Translations under genes and position numbers: made by a program | Notes under the pieces: generated by a model | Databases searched by the model: none | Seen by the model: the letters and a program-made list of their open reading frames with translations, nothing else | What the model was told of the DNA's origin: nothing | Shown: positions 17,549 to 26,653 of the stretch, one piece after another | Layout: every line of letters starts with the position of its first letter | How positions within the stretch are numbered: position 1 is the first letter of the stretch | NCBI GenBank assembly: GCA_016710285.1 | Contig: JADJXR010000001.1 | Coordinates: 2,046,001-2,110,000, forward strand | Length of the DNA stretch: 64,000 nt | Direction of reading: 5' to 3' | Source: Chlorobiota bacterium | Lineage (GTDB): Bacteria; Bacteroidota; Ignavibacteria; OLB7

Positions 17549-18712
17549 ATGAACATGATGAACACGAACCAGATGACTTTTCCGATCTATCGCTTGTTGT
17601 GCTGCGGCCTGCTGTTGCCGCTGCTTTCCGTTGGCAAGGTTGCGGCCCAGCACGTCCCGCAGGAGTTTGGGAACTTATGGCTTGAGGTAATGAAGAATTC
17701 TGCTTCGGCCCCGGTAACTGGTGGTTCCCGCTCCGCTCCGCTGGCCGAAGAAACCCACCCAGTACGCAAACCTTCATCCCCCGCGCCGCTTCGTTTTTCA
17801 ACAGCCATTGATAAGGAAACCCAAGCCCTGGGCGTTGTCACCGCTGCGTGGCGCGGGATGATGCCCGGCACGGAATATCACCGCATCCTAAACTCCCCCA
17901 ACCGCGCTCCGTTGCTTGCTGCACCATTTGGATTGAAAGGGAAAAACGGGACCGTTCGGGTGGCATGGCAAGGGATTGATGATCCCACAATCGGGCGGCA
18001 ATATGCCAGCGATTCCACGCTGGAGTCGTTGGTGGAGTGGTATCGGGGAACGTACGGGATTCCGTTCACCGTGCGGACCGTGGCGCTTGCCGACTCGGCC
18101 ACGGGGGGGCGGCTAACGATTGCGCGGGGCGTGCACCGCATTGGCAACACCATCGTGTCGGTGATGATCTGGAACCCAACGGTTGGCCATGGCGGAAAGC
18201 GCGGAAGCAAGCGCACCAACTACCTGCAAAAAACCAGCATCGCCGTGCAGGAGCGGGCCTTCCGCTCGCGCGATTTTTTGGTGGCCGAGGGTCCCGATGC
18301 CGTGGTCGAGCTAACGTGGCAGGTTCCCTACGGCGATGCAATCCAACGCATGAGCCGGAAATATGAGATTGACCCATTCCTGATTGCCGCGCTGGTGCAA
18401 CAGGAATCGAACTTCAACGCGGGGGCAATCTCGGTGGATAGCGCGATGGGGCTAACCCAGATGATCCCCACCACCGCCGAAGCAATGGGCGTTACCGACC
18501 CCGCCGATCCGCACCAATCATTGGAAGGGGGCGTGCGGTATCTGAAGCTGATGCTGCGGCAGTTCAACGGAAATGTGATGCTGGCGCTGGCCGCCTACAA
18601 CGCCGGCCCCGGCAACGTGATGAAGTACCGCGGAATCCCCCCTTTCCCCGAAACTCGCACCTACGTCCGCAGGATCATGGACCGCTACAAGGAGAAAGCG
18701 GGGAAAGGGTGA
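17549..18712 (+). CDS. Lytic transglycosylase (SLT/Slt70-type catalytic domain)
   Basis: 387 aa exported enzyme that cleaves the MurNAc-GlcNAc bond of peptidoglycan, giving 1,6-anhydromuropeptides. The signal sequence (PIYRLLCCGLLLPLLSVGKV) is at 12-31; a central domain (about 40-265) has no recognised family. The C-terminal SLT domain has the catalytic Glu286 in ALVQQESNFN, GLTQMIPTTAEAMGV, SLEGGVRYLKLMLRQF, and the AAYNAGPGNV motif. Of several in-frame ATGs, 17549 is the first that puts the signal peptide near the N-terminus. A terminator hairpin follows the stop. Confidence 0.88.
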   Translation: MNMMNTNQMTFPIYRLLCCGLLLPLLSVGKVAAQHVPQEFGNLWLEVMKNSASAPVTGGSRSAPLAEETHPVRKPSSPAPLRFSTAIDKETQALGVVTAAWRGMMPGTEYHRILNSPNRAPLLAAPFGLKGKNGTVRVAWQGIDDPTIGRQYASDSTLESLVEWYRGTYGIPFTVRTVALADSATGGRLTIARGVHRIGNTIVSVMIWNPTVGHGGKRGSKRTNYLQKTSIAVQERAFRSRDFLVAEGPDAVVELTWQVPYGDAIQRMSRKYEIDPFLIAALVQQESNFNAGAISVDSAMGLTQMIPTTAEAMGVTDPADPHQSLEGGVRYLKLMLRQFNGNVMLALAAYNAGPGNVMKYRGIPPFPETRTYVRRIMDRYKEKAGKG

Positions 18713-18789
18713 ATCCACGTTGGACCCCCTATCGCCACGATTCAGCAAGGCCAAGCAGGGGATTGCTCCCGCCGATTGCAATGGAGTTG

Positions 18790-18838
18790 AAATGGAGCCG
18801 AAGGGGAGCATCTTGCTCCGTTTCGGCTCCATTGTTTT
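18790..18838 (+). terminator. Rho-independent terminator of the transglycosylase gene
   Basis: AATGGAGCCGAA (18791-18802) pairs with TTCGGCTCCATT (18822-18833), with a second inner pairing (GGAGCA/TGCTCC). GTTTTCC follows on the plus strand. Confidence 0.75.
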
Positions 18839-18951
18839 CCCTTCCCCTTCCCTTCTCTGTTTTCACTAACTTTCCTTCAGTTTCCTGTGTTAGAATGGTG
18901 GCGGCGTTTGCCGGCACGCGATCACGAAATCTTTTACCAAACAACAGCCCG

Positions 18952-21108
18952 ATGGCTCGATATCTGCTCTGCTTCTTGTTTGCCATTTCCCTATCCATCC
19001 CCGCCGCAGCACAACAGCGCGACGGGAATGGGGCGGAGGGGGAACCGAACGCCAATCGTGCAATTGCAATCGTCAACGGAAAGGAAATTTCTGCCGACTG
19101 GTACCTTGATCTGCTGAACGATCACGCCATGGCCCAGCGCGAACAAGGTCAGCCAGAAAACATTGACCAAGTGACCGACGACGCGTATTTCCTTAGCCTG
19201 ATTGATGAAGAACTTGTTCGCCAGGAAGCCGAGAAACGGGGCGTTGTTGTGGCCCGCAGCGAAGCAATCCAACGGATGATCGAATCCCCCCCCGATTTTA
19301 TCCGCACTGCTTTTGTGGATGAACAAGGGGTGTACCAAAAAGAGCGGTTCCGCAAGGTGGCCATGAACCCCGAGAAGATCACCGAGTTTGCGCAGCCCGG
19401 CCAAAACCGCCAGCAGATGATCGCCAACTGGAAACGGGACCTTGAGAAAGTGATCCGCTACGTGCAGAACACCCGCACCCGCGAACTGCTGGTCCAGGCC
19501 ATTTACAAGGAACAACCGCTGACGGAAACGCAGATCAAGAACCATTACTTTGCCAGCAAAACCTTGCTGAACGGATCGTTCGTTCGGGTCTATCACTCCA
19601 CCATTTCCGACAGTGCTGTTTCCCTTACCGAGGCCGAAGCGCGTGCGTGGTACGGGGCGCATCAACCGGAGCTAACCTTCCCTGCGGCGCGTTCCATCGG
19701 GACGTTGATTCTTCCGGTGGAGCCGTTAGCCGCCGACACCGCAACGCGCCGCAAAACGGTGGATTCGGTGGTGCAGGCAATTCGGAAGGCAACGCCGGCA
19801 CGCCGTTCGGCAGTGGTGCGTTCGATTGCTGCGGGGTTACTGCCGGGGCGCTATCCCAACGAAGCCATCAGCCTTGCGCAGATTCCGCCAGAGTTTGCCG
19901 ATACCGTTGCTGGTTCATCTGTTGGCCAGCTGTTGGGACCGTTCGAGCGGAATGGAGAGATTGTGATGCTCTTCATTGAAGGGATTGAGCCGAAGCGGGA
20001 CACCGTGCTGAAAGCGCGCCACATCTTGTTTCGCGCCAACGCCGGAACCGACACCACCGGAACCAGCGAAATCCTTTCGCTGATGATGAAGCTGAAGGAG
20101 AAGATCACCGAGGACTCGGTGTTCGCCCAAGCCGCCCGAATCTACGGCCAGGACGGAAGCGCGAAAATTGGGGGGGATTTGGGATGGTTCGGGCGGGGGA
20201 AGATGATCCATGAGTTCGACAGCGTTTGCTTTTTAGCCAAGCCGGGCAAGGTTGCCGGGCCGGTGCGAACGTCGTTTGGGTATCACCTTCTTCGCGTTTC
20301 CGAACGCTCGAACAAAGGGTATCGCATTCGTGAACTCCGCTTCCCCTTGCCCATTTCGGCGGCAGCAATGGAGCGGTCCCTTGCCGATGCACGCCGCTAT
20401 GCCAACGCGCTCCGCTCCCGCAGCGGGGTTGATTCAATCCAGTTGGAGTTGCGCTCACGGTATCGCGGCGTTGTCACCGACACCTCCACGATTGAGCGGA
20501 TGCAGAAGTACGGCGATATCTTGGCCGTTGGTGAGTTTGCCTTCGGTGCGGCGGTGGGGGATGTGCGTATCTTCGCGCTCCCGTTCGATCGGGTTGCCGT
20601 TGTGCAAGTGGTCGAGGCTCGCCAGCCGGGGCTTCCCCCTTTCGAGAAATTCCCACGCTACGTCACGGCATTTGCCAAGCTGGATAAAAAAATGGAGATG
20701 CTTCGGCCCCGGGTGGAGCAGCTGAAAGACTCCTTGAAATGGAATACTTTGATTGGTCCAATTCGTGAGATCGCGCCAATGGCCGAAATCTTCCTTGTTC
20801 AAGACAAAACCGTTGACGCGCCACCCGATGAGGATCCAGCAATTTTGGATTCGTTGGTTGCAACGGTGCAAGGGGGTGGGGTGGCCGGTCCGGTTCGGGG
20901 GAAATGGGGCTACTACTTCGTTAGGGCCGAGTACAAAAGTGCCCCCAGCGAAGCCGATTACCGCCGCGACGGGCCGGAGTTCGCCGAACATTATCGGCAG
21001 GAATACCAGCAAAGCCGCGCAACCGAGGTGCTGAACCGCGCCCGCGCAATGGCGGAAATCAGGGACCTTCGTCCCTCCATGCAGATGGTGTTGCAGCAGC
21101 AACCGTAG
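18952..21108 (+). CDS. Periplasmic parvulin-type peptidyl-prolyl isomerase (SurA/PpiD-like)
   Basis: 718 aa exported foldase. A signal peptide (MARYLLCFLFAISLSIPAAA) is followed by a SurA-like N-terminal chaperone segment (AIAIVNGKEISADWYLDLLN, LSLIDEELVRQEAEKRGVVV), a central insertion, and a parvulin domain at about 355-465: LKARHILFRANAGTDTTGTS, DGSAKIGGDLGWFGRGKMIH, and VRTSFGYHLLRVSERSN. A second, more degenerate PPIase-like lobe follows (from about 590: VQGGGVAGPVRGKWGYYFVR). It is longer than E. coli SurA (428) or PpiD (623). It probably assists folding of outer-membrane barrels, one of which is encoded directly downstream. Confidence 0.85.
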   Translation: MARYLLCFLFAISLSIPAAAQQRDGNGAEGEPNANRAIAIVNGKEISADWYLDLLNDHAMAQREQGQPENIDQVTDDAYFLSLIDEELVRQEAEKRGVVVARSEAIQRMIESPPDFIRTAFVDEQGVYQKERFRKVAMNPEKITEFAQPGQNRQQMIANWKRDLEKVIRYVQNTRTRELLVQAIYKEQPLTETQIKNHYFASKTLLNGSFVRVYHSTISDSAVSLTEAEARAWYGAHQPELTFPAARSIGTLILPVEPLAADTATRRKTVDSVVQAIRKATPARRSAVVRSIAAGLLPGRYPNEAISLAQIPPEFADTVAGSSVGQLLGPFERNGEIVMLFIEGIEPKRDTVLKARHILFRANAGTDTTGTSEILSLMMKLKEKITEDSVFAQAARIYGQDGSAKIGGDLGWFGRGKMIHEFDSVCFLAKPGKVAGPVRTSFGYHLLRVSERSNKGYRIRELRFPLPISAAAMERSLADARRYANALRSRSGVDSIQLELRSRYRGVVTDTSTIERMQKYGDILAVGEFAFGAAVGDVRIFALPFDRVAVVQVVEARQPGLPPFEKFPRYVTAFAKLDKKMEMLRPRVEQLKDSLKWNTLIGPIREIAPMAEIFLVQDKTVDAPPDEDPAILDSLVATVQGGGVAGPVRGKWGYYFVRAEYKSAPSEADYRRDGPEFAEHYRQEYQQSRATEVLNRARAMAEIRDLRPSMQMVLQQQP

Positions 21109-21172
21109 CGCGGGCGGCACTGTTCGTGATGAACGTTTCCGTTGAACAACCTTGAACAAACCAGAGATTCAC

Positions 21173-21904
21173 ATGATGATGATGAACATGAGCAACGTTT
21201 TCGCACGCCTGATGGGAACCGCCGTTGGAATTGCCGTGACCGCTTCGGCAGCATCGGCCCAGATTGGGCTTGGGGCCGGCCTGGCCGCGGTTGGCGACAA
21301 CGTCCAGCAAGCCAGAGGTTCGTTGGCTGATTTGCTTGCGAAGGATAGCATCGCCGTGGGCGATGTTTCCGGAACGATTGGAGTGTACGGCACGGTCCGT
21401 GGCCGCCTTCCGGTGGGGAAGGTGATGCAGATTACGGGGGACCTTAGCTACACCTACTTCCAAAACAAAGATGTTGTCCTGACCGACCTTGCCGTAAACC
21501 CCGACAGCACTGCCCAGGCGACGTTCGAGGTTGGCACCACCCTTGTTCCGCTGAATGCCGGGGTGCAGTTTACCTTCCCGTCCAAAGTCATTATCCCCTA
21601 TGCCGGCGCGCAGCTTTCCTACACCTTTGTCAACCGGACCTACGCCTTCGTGAGCGGGTCCGACAAGCTCAACAGCGTCACCATCAACAACGCTGCGGCG
21701 GGGGAGAACGAGTTCGGCGCGGCATTGAGCGCAGGCATTGACATTGCCCTGGGCGAGGTGACGATTGATGTTGGCGCACGCTACAACCTTGCAAACCTGT
21801 TCACCCAGGATGATGGCGAGCAAGGGATGCGCTACCTTCAAGTGGGCGCTGCCATTTTGTTCGGCAGCCGTTCGTTGGGCGATGATGATGAGGGCGATAA
21901 ATAG
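21173..21904 (+). CDS. Outer-membrane beta-barrel protein
   Basis: 243 aa. A Met-rich start (four ATGs from 21173) leads into a signal peptide (VFARLMGTAVGIAVTASAAS, then AQ), followed by an OmpA/OprF-like 8-strand barrel pattern: VSGTIGVYGTVRGRLPVG, ITGDLSYTYFQNKDV, IPYAGAQLSYTFVN, FGAALSAGIDIALGEVTIDV, and a terminal strand MRYLQVGAAILFG. A short acidic tail (DDDEGDK) ends the protein. No transport function can be assigned. It lies 64 bases downstream of the parvulin PPIase gene on the same strand and may be co-transcribed with it. A strong hairpin follows. Confidence 0.65.
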   Translation: MMMMNMSNVFARLMGTAVGIAVTASAASAQIGLGAGLAAVGDNVQQARGSLADLLAKDSIAVGDVSGTIGVYGTVRGRLPVGKVMQITGDLSYTYFQNKDVVLTDLAVNPDSTAQATFEVGTTLVPLNAGVQFTFPSKVIIPYAGAQLSYTFVNRTYAFVSGSDKLNSVTINNAAAGENEFGAALSAGIDIALGEVTIDVGARYNLANLFTQDDGEQGMRYLQVGAAILFGSRSLGDDDEGDK

Positions 21905-21955
21905 TTCCGGCTTCCGCTGAACTCCATCGCTTGCTGGTGCTTGATCCTTTCCATC

Positions 21956-22005
21956 CTTCCTGGCAAACGGCCCGAAGCCTCAGGACCGTTTGCCAGGAAG
22001 ATTTC
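21956..22005 (+). terminator. Hairpin terminator, perfect 15-bp stem
   Basis: CTTCCTGGCAAACGG (21956-21970) is exactly complementary to CCGTTTGCCAGGAAG (21986-22000), with a 15-base loop; ATTTCC follows. It separates the barrel gene from pgi. Confidence 0.7.
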
Positions 22006-22040
22006 CCCTTCCATTGCTTTCTGCTAAGGCTCCAATCGTT

Positions 22041-23684
22041 ATGTCCACGCCATCCTCTTCCGCTGCTTGGCAGGCGCTTGCCAGCCACCATGCCGAACTG
22101 CGCGACGTTCCCATGCGCCAACTGTTTGCGGAGGACCCGTCGCGGTTCCCCCGATTCACCCTTTCCCATGGCGATCTCTTTTTGGATTACTCCAAAAACC
22201 GCATCACCCAGCGGACGATGGAGTTGCTGCTGGAGCTTGCCCGCCAGCGCGACCTTCCCGAATGGATTGAGCGGATGTTCACCGGCCAAAAGATCAACAT
22301 CACCGAAGGGCGGGCGGTGCTCCACACTGCGCTTCGCAACCGCTCCAACCGCCCAATCATGGTGGACGGAGCCGATGTGATGCCACAGGTGAACCGCGTG
22401 CTGGAGCAGATGCGCAGTTTCACCGAATCGGTGCGGAGCGGCCAGTGGAAAGGGTGGACCGGCGAAACCATCACCGACGTGGTGAACATCGGAATTGGGG
22501 GGTCCGACCTTGGGCCGGTGATGGTGACCGAGGCACTGAAGCATTACGCATTGCCAAGCCTTCGCCTCCATTTTGTCAGCAACGTGGACGGGACCCACAT
22601 TGCCGAGACGCTGAAGCAGTTGCGCCCAGAGCGGACGTTGTTCATCATTGCCAGCAAGACCTTCACCACGCAGGAGACGCTGGCCAACGCCCACACGGCG
22701 CGCGATTGGTTCCTGCAATCGGCGGGGGACCGGGCTGCGGTGGCGCGGCATTTCGTGGCCCTTTCCACCAACGGAGCCGAGGTGGAAAAATTCGGGATTG
22801 ATGTTGCCAATATGTTCGAATTCTGGGATTGGGTTGGCGGGCGGTACTCACTCTGGTCGGCGATTGGATTATCCATCGCCTTGTCGGTTGGGATGGATGG
22901 GTTCACGCAGCTTCTGGAGGGGGCGCACCAGATGGACGAGCATTTCCGCACCGCGCCGCTCCACCAGAATATTCCCGTGGTGCTGGGATTGCTGGGGGTG
23001 TGGTACAACAATTTTTTCGGGGCCGAGTCGCACGCGATTCTGCCGTACGACCAATATCTGCACCGCTTCCCGGCATATTTCCAGCAAGGGGATATGGAGA
23101 GCAACGGCAAGGGGGTGGACCGCGAAGGGAACCGCGTGGAGTACTCCACCGGCCCAATTATTTGGGGTGAGCCAGGCACCAACGGGCAGCACGCATTCTA
23201 CCAACTGATCCACCAGGGGACCAAGTTGATTCCGGCGGATTTTATCGCTGCTATCCAGACGCTGAACCCAGCGGGGGAGCATCACCAGATGCTGATGGCC
23301 AATTTTTTGGCACAGACCGAGGCACTGATGCGGGGGAAAACAGCCGAAGAAGCGCGCGCAGAGTTGCAGGCCAGCGGAACCCCGGCCCAGCGGATTGAGG
23401 AATTGCTGCCGCACAAAGTTTTCCCGGGGAACCGCCCCACCAACAGCATCCTGATACGCCGCCTAACGCCCCACACGTTGGGGATGCTGGTGGCGATGTA
23501 CGAGCACAAAATTTTCACGCAGGGGATTATCTGGAACATCAACTCCTTTGACCAATGGGGGGTGGAGCTTGGGAAGCAGCTTGCCGGAACAATCCTTCGC
23601 GAGCTGCGGTCCGCCGCGCCTTCCGCCGCCCACGACGCTTCCACCAACGGGCTGATTGAGCTGGTCATCAACGGCACGTGGTAA
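22041..23684 (+). CDS. pgi: Glucose-6-phosphate isomerase
   Basis: 547 aa, the E. coli-type length. It interconverts glucose-6-phosphate and fructose-6-phosphate in glycolysis and gluconeogenesis, in the cytosol. The family signatures are intact: VVNIGIGGSDLGPVMVTEAL (sugar-phosphate binding), FIIASKTFTTQETLANAHTA, EFWDWVGGRYSLWSAIGLSI, GVWYNNFFGAESHAILPYDQ, MESNGKGVDREGNRV, and GTNGQHAFYQLIHQGTKLIP. The C-terminal SIS segment SFDQWGVELGKQLAGTIL holds the PROSITE P_GLUCOSE_ISOMERASE_2 lysine. ATG 22041 matches the start of homologues. Monocistronic, judging by the upstream terminator. Confidence 0.96.
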   Translation: MSTPSSSAAWQALASHHAELRDVPMRQLFAEDPSRFPRFTLSHGDLFLDYSKNRITQRTMELLLELARQRDLPEWIERMFTGQKINITEGRAVLHTALRNRSNRPIMVDGADVMPQVNRVLEQMRSFTESVRSGQWKGWTGETITDVVNIGIGGSDLGPVMVTEALKHYALPSLRLHFVSNVDGTHIAETLKQLRPERTLFIIASKTFTTQETLANAHTARDWFLQSAGDRAAVARHFVALSTNGAEVEKFGIDVANMFEFWDWVGGRYSLWSAIGLSIALSVGMDGFTQLLEGAHQMDEHFRTAPLHQNIPVVLGLLGVWYNNFFGAESHAILPYDQYLHRFPAYFQQGDMESNGKGVDREGNRVEYSTGPIIWGEPGTNGQHAFYQLIHQGTKLIPADFIAAIQTLNPAGEHHQMLMANFLAQTEALMRGKTAEEARAELQASGTPAQRIEELLPHKVFPGNRPTNSILIRRLTPHTLGMLVAMYEHKIFTQGIIWNINSFDQWGVELGKQLAGTILRELRSAAPSAAHDASTNGLIELVINGTW

Positions 23685-23728
23685 GCAACAAACGGGCAAC
23701 TCCATTTCCAACTCCATCTTCAATTTCT

Positions 23729-24700
23729 ATGCTTGAACTTCCTATCCTTTCCGCTTCCGATTCCCCCCCGGCATTCCGCTGGGATGAATGGTATGCTGGC
23801 GTTGGCGGGCGGACGATTCACGTGCCGGAGGTGCAGGAGTATCTGCACAAAATCCAGACCGAGCAGTACCCGCGTTGCGAGGGGCCGGTGGCCGCGGTTC
23901 GCCAGGAATTTGGTTCGCCGGAGGAGGCCGCGGCGCATATCAAGGAGAAGGCAACGGAGTTCGGGGCCGACGCTGTTGGGGTTTGCTTGATTGAGCCAAG
24001 CGATTTATACCGTGGTCGCAGCATCAGCGAAACGCACGCCATTGCGTTGGCCAAACGGATGCGGTGGCGCGCATTCCAGACGGTCCCTTCCCGCGAGGCC
24101 GCGATTGAGTGCATGCGGATTTACTACGACCTGGGGGAAACGGTGATCCAGCTGGCGGAGTATATCCGAAGCATCGGCTACGGTTGCAACGTGGAGCATC
24201 CAATCGGCGACAGCAATTTGCTCCATATCCCGATAGCCTTAAAGGCCGGGTTTGGTGAGCTTGGAAGGCATGGCTCGGTGATTCACCCCAGGCTTGGGCC
24301 GCTGTTCCGCATGGGGAGCATCGCCACCACGCTTCCGATGGCCACCGACAGCCCGATTGATGCCGGCATTGCGGCATTCTGCGACAAGTGCCGCGCCTGC
24401 CGCATCTACTGCCCCGCCAACGCAATCCCCGACCACCGCAGCCCCGAAGCGGGGAAAGATCACTTGGGGAACGATCGCTATAAGGTTGACACCGGGCGCT
24501 GTTTCCCGTACTTCGCCAAGCATTACTACTGCTCGGCCTGTTTGCCGGTTTGCGTCTATCACCACAAGGAGTGGGCGCGCGATTTCGACGGCTACGAAAC
24601 CAAACTTTTCCCCAACGTGGTGATGGACCCGCCGCCGGATCCGTTCGACGGAATACCGGAGGAGCAACGGCACAACTACCCCGCAAGAAATCGCCCATAA
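23729..24700 (+). CDS. 4Fe-4S double-cluster protein related to reductive dehalogenase/QueG family
   Basis: 323 aa soluble iron-sulfur protein. The N-terminal part (FGADAVGVCLIEPSDLYRGR, FQTVPSREAAIECMRIYYDL, YIRSIGYGCNVEHPIGDSNL, FGELGRHGSVIHPRLGPLFR) resembles the corrinoid/flavin-type fold shared by epoxyqueuosine reductase and reductive dehalogenases. The C-terminal part carries two ferredoxin-like cysteine sets, CDKCRACRIYCPANAIP and, after an insert, CSACLPVC. No Tat or Sec signal is present, unlike respiratory dehalogenases, and it lacks the tail domains of QueG. The enzymatic role is unknown; a cytosolic reductase is the plain reading. ATG 23729 is the first start before the conserved region. 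Confidence 0.75.
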   Translation: MLELPILSASDSPPAFRWDEWYAGVGGRTIHVPEVQEYLHKIQTEQYPRCEGPVAAVRQEFGSPEEAAAHIKEKATEFGADAVGVCLIEPSDLYRGRSISETHAIALAKRMRWRAFQTVPSREAAIECMRIYYDLGETVIQLAEYIRSIGYGCNVEHPIGDSNLLHIPIALKAGFGELGRHGSVIHPRLGPLFRMGSIATTLPMATDSPIDAGIAAFCDKCRACRIYCPANAIPDHRSPEAGKDHLGNDRYKVDTGRCFPYFAKHYYCSACLPVCVYHHKEWARDFDGYETKLFPNVVMDPPPDPFDGIPEEQRHNYPARNRP

Positions 24701-24737
24701 CGCTGGCGATAGAGGGATGGCAATGGAGTACAAACAG

Positions 24738-24777
24738 AAAGGGAGCCGATCGCAACGCAGCGATTGGCTCCCTTTTT
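24738..24777. terminator. Bidirectional rho-independent terminator
   Basis: AAAGGGAGCCGATCGC (24738-24753) pairs with GCGATTGGCTCCCTTTTT (24760-24777), with one G-T pair and a 6-base loop. T-runs on both strands (CCCTTTTT and CCCTTTCTG) suit the convergent genes on either side. Confidence 0.85.
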
Positions 24778-24799
24778 CGTTTCTATTTCGGCGCGCCTG

Positions 24800-25609
24800 C
24801 TACTGCAGCGAGTAGCGCACCCCCAGGGTCGCGACAATCGCGCTCAGTTTCAGTTCTGGGTCGGTGATGGTTGCGGTTAGCGGCAGCAGATATGCCACGC
24901 GTGGACCAACCTTCAGGCGTTTGTAGATGGTGAATTCGTAGCCCGCATAGACCATTCCATCGAACACCACTCCGGCAACGTTCTCGGGGTCTTCCGATGG
25001 ATATTCCTTCGTGTAGGGGTCGTCCGTTTCTCCTTGGGGATAGAAGACCTCGGTGGCTTTCCCAGTGTTGTCGGTCACGACCTTCGTGACGATCTGCTTG
25101 GAGTAGGAAGTGCTGGCGCTGAAGGTAAGGTTCAGGCCAATCCCCGCCCCAACGTAGAAGGCACGGAAGGGATAGTATTTGACCGAAGGAAGCAACGAGA
25201 ACTGAATAAAACTGGCATCCCCCAAATTGGAGTAGGTGACATCCCGGGCGATGAACTGATTGGCCCCGGTGCGGATTGTGGTGGCCTCGGCCGAGTCGTA
25301 GCTGCTGTTCAGCGTCCGCAAATGGAAGCCCGCAAGCCCTTCCAGCCGAAACCCCTCGCGCCGGGTAAGGGGGTAATCGTAGGCTCCGGCAAGGAACAAC
25401 CCCAGGTCCGACCCTTCGTTGAACACGCCGCATCCCACCGCGTAGGTTCCGCTTTGCGAGGCGATCGGCAAGCCAACCTCAATCCCCATTCGTGGGAACT
25501 CGGTGATGAACTCCGATGGGTCGGAGGACTGGCCAAACGCGCACGGCGTGGCGGCCAAAATGATCCCCGCCGTTGCCCCGGCAAGTCGTGTAAAAAAGCG
25601 ATCGGTCAT
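24800..25609 (-). CDS. Outer-membrane beta-barrel protein (OMP_b-brl-like)
   Basis: 269 aa. A signal peptide (FTRLAGATAGIILAATPCAF, then GQ) is followed by barrel strands: GIEVGLPIASQSGTYAVGCG, GLFLAGAYDYPLT, FRLEGLAGFHLR, FIQFSLLPSVKYYPFRAFYV, GAGIGLNLTFSASTSYS, and GYEFTIYKRLKVGPRVAYLL. It ends with the terminal strand ATLGVRYSLQ. The KYYPF/FYVGAGIGLNL pattern is typical of porin-family outer-membrane beta-barrel proteins in Bacteroidota. No ligand can be inferred. The gene is convergent with the 4Fe-4S protein gene and shares its terminator. Confidence 0.7.
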   Translation of the reverse strand: MTDRFFTRLAGATAGIILAATPCAFGQSSDPSEFITEFPRMGIEVGLPIASQSGTYAVGCGVFNEGSDLGLFLAGAYDYPLTRREGFRLEGLAGFHLRTLNSSYDSAEATTIRTGANQFIARDVTYSNLGDASFIQFSLLPSVKYYPFRAFYVGAGIGLNLTFSASTSYSKQIVTKVVTDNTGKATEVFYPQGETDDPYTKEYPSEDPENVAGVVFDGMVYAGYEFTIYKRLKVGPRVAYLLPLTATITDPELKLSAIVATLGVRYSLQ

Positions 25610-25760
25610 CGGTAAGGTTGTTGGAAGAGTTTGGGAAAAGAGGGCTTGCGCTTGCTTGCGGATGCGGGAAGGCTAACCAACGAAGGGGCAAATATACGCT
25701 TGCACCTTTTGCCGAAGCACCATTCAGCACAGCTTGATAACGTCACCCCTTGCGGAAACA

Positions 25761-26488
25761 TCACCCGCCGCCGTTGCGCCCGCCGAAAAAGACCTTTTGC
25801 ATGAAGGCCGCTTCGGGAATGTTGCGCTGGCCGAAGGCTTGGAACAGGGAAGTGTCGTCGTAAGGAACCTGGCGAAGCGTGATCCGGCAGGTCCCGCCAA
25901 CGGCTTCCGCCACGGCAAACCGCGCAACGGCATGGCGGTGGCAACCCAACGACCCGGGGTTGATATACCGCGCCCGCCCGCGTTGGTCGTCGCTGGGATG
26001 GTGGTGGCCGTAGAAGACCACCTCACCCTGCACCCCTTCGAACAACCGGTCCAGTTCATCAGCCGTTGGTTGGTGTATGATCCTTCGGAAGCCGATTCCG
26101 TTACGCCGCAAAGCGTAATGAAGGAATGCAAGCCGCTCCCCTGCAACTTCGCGGTGGGCGGTCCATTGCCAGGCGGCAACGTCGCGGCGCAGCGTGGGGG
26201 AAATCTGGGCGTAGGTCCATTGCTTGTGCTGAAGCTCCGGCAAGCTCATCCACGCCGGCGGTGGGGTGGGGATGCCGTGGGCGAAGTAGTAATCGTGGTT
26301 TCCCATCAGGCAGGTAAGTCGCGGGGTGCGCAACAGAAGGTCCAGGCATTCGGAGGGCTGCGGACCAATGCAGAGCGCGTCGCCGGTGTGGATGATCTCG
26401 TCGTACCCCTCACGCGCGGCCACCCCCAGCACCGCCTGCAGGTAGCCGGCAAGTTGGCGTGGGTATCGGTGAAGATGATGAGTTTCAT
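25761..26488 (-). pseudogene. Metallophosphoesterase (YfcE/MJ0936-like) with a frameshift near its start
   Basis: The coding sequence begins MKLIIFTDTHANLPA (ATG at 26486-26488) with the metal-binding DxH motif, but continues in another frame from about 26445: YLQAVLGVAAREGYDEIIHT, then GDALCIGP, GNHDYYFAHG, GHHHPSDD and NPGSLG, which complete the calcineurin-like phosphodiesterase site. Joining the frames restores a normal protein of about 240 residues. The frame carrying the C-terminal part is open further upstream, but there it merely reads the start region out of frame. So this is a one-base indel: a sequencing or assembly error, or a true inactivating mutation. No slippery heptamer is visible that would suggest programmed frameshifting. 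Confidence 0.8.
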
Positions 26489-26653
26489 GGGCGCGAAAAT
26501 ATGTTCGATGCTTGGTTCGGCGAGCGTTCACCGCGCCGGGCGAACTTGCCGGAAGCCTTGTGGGCGGCATTGCTGGCCACAGCCGTATTGGCACAGAAAG
26601 GGACCTGCGTTATCCTGGTGCAACAGCTTGGTTTGTGGCTATATTTGCCCGCA

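Noticed and set aside
17058..17552. 164-residue plus-strand frame ahead of the lytic transglycosylase
   Set aside because: Composition is Cys/Trp/Arg-rich, it has no recognisable domain and it runs into the transglycosylase start.
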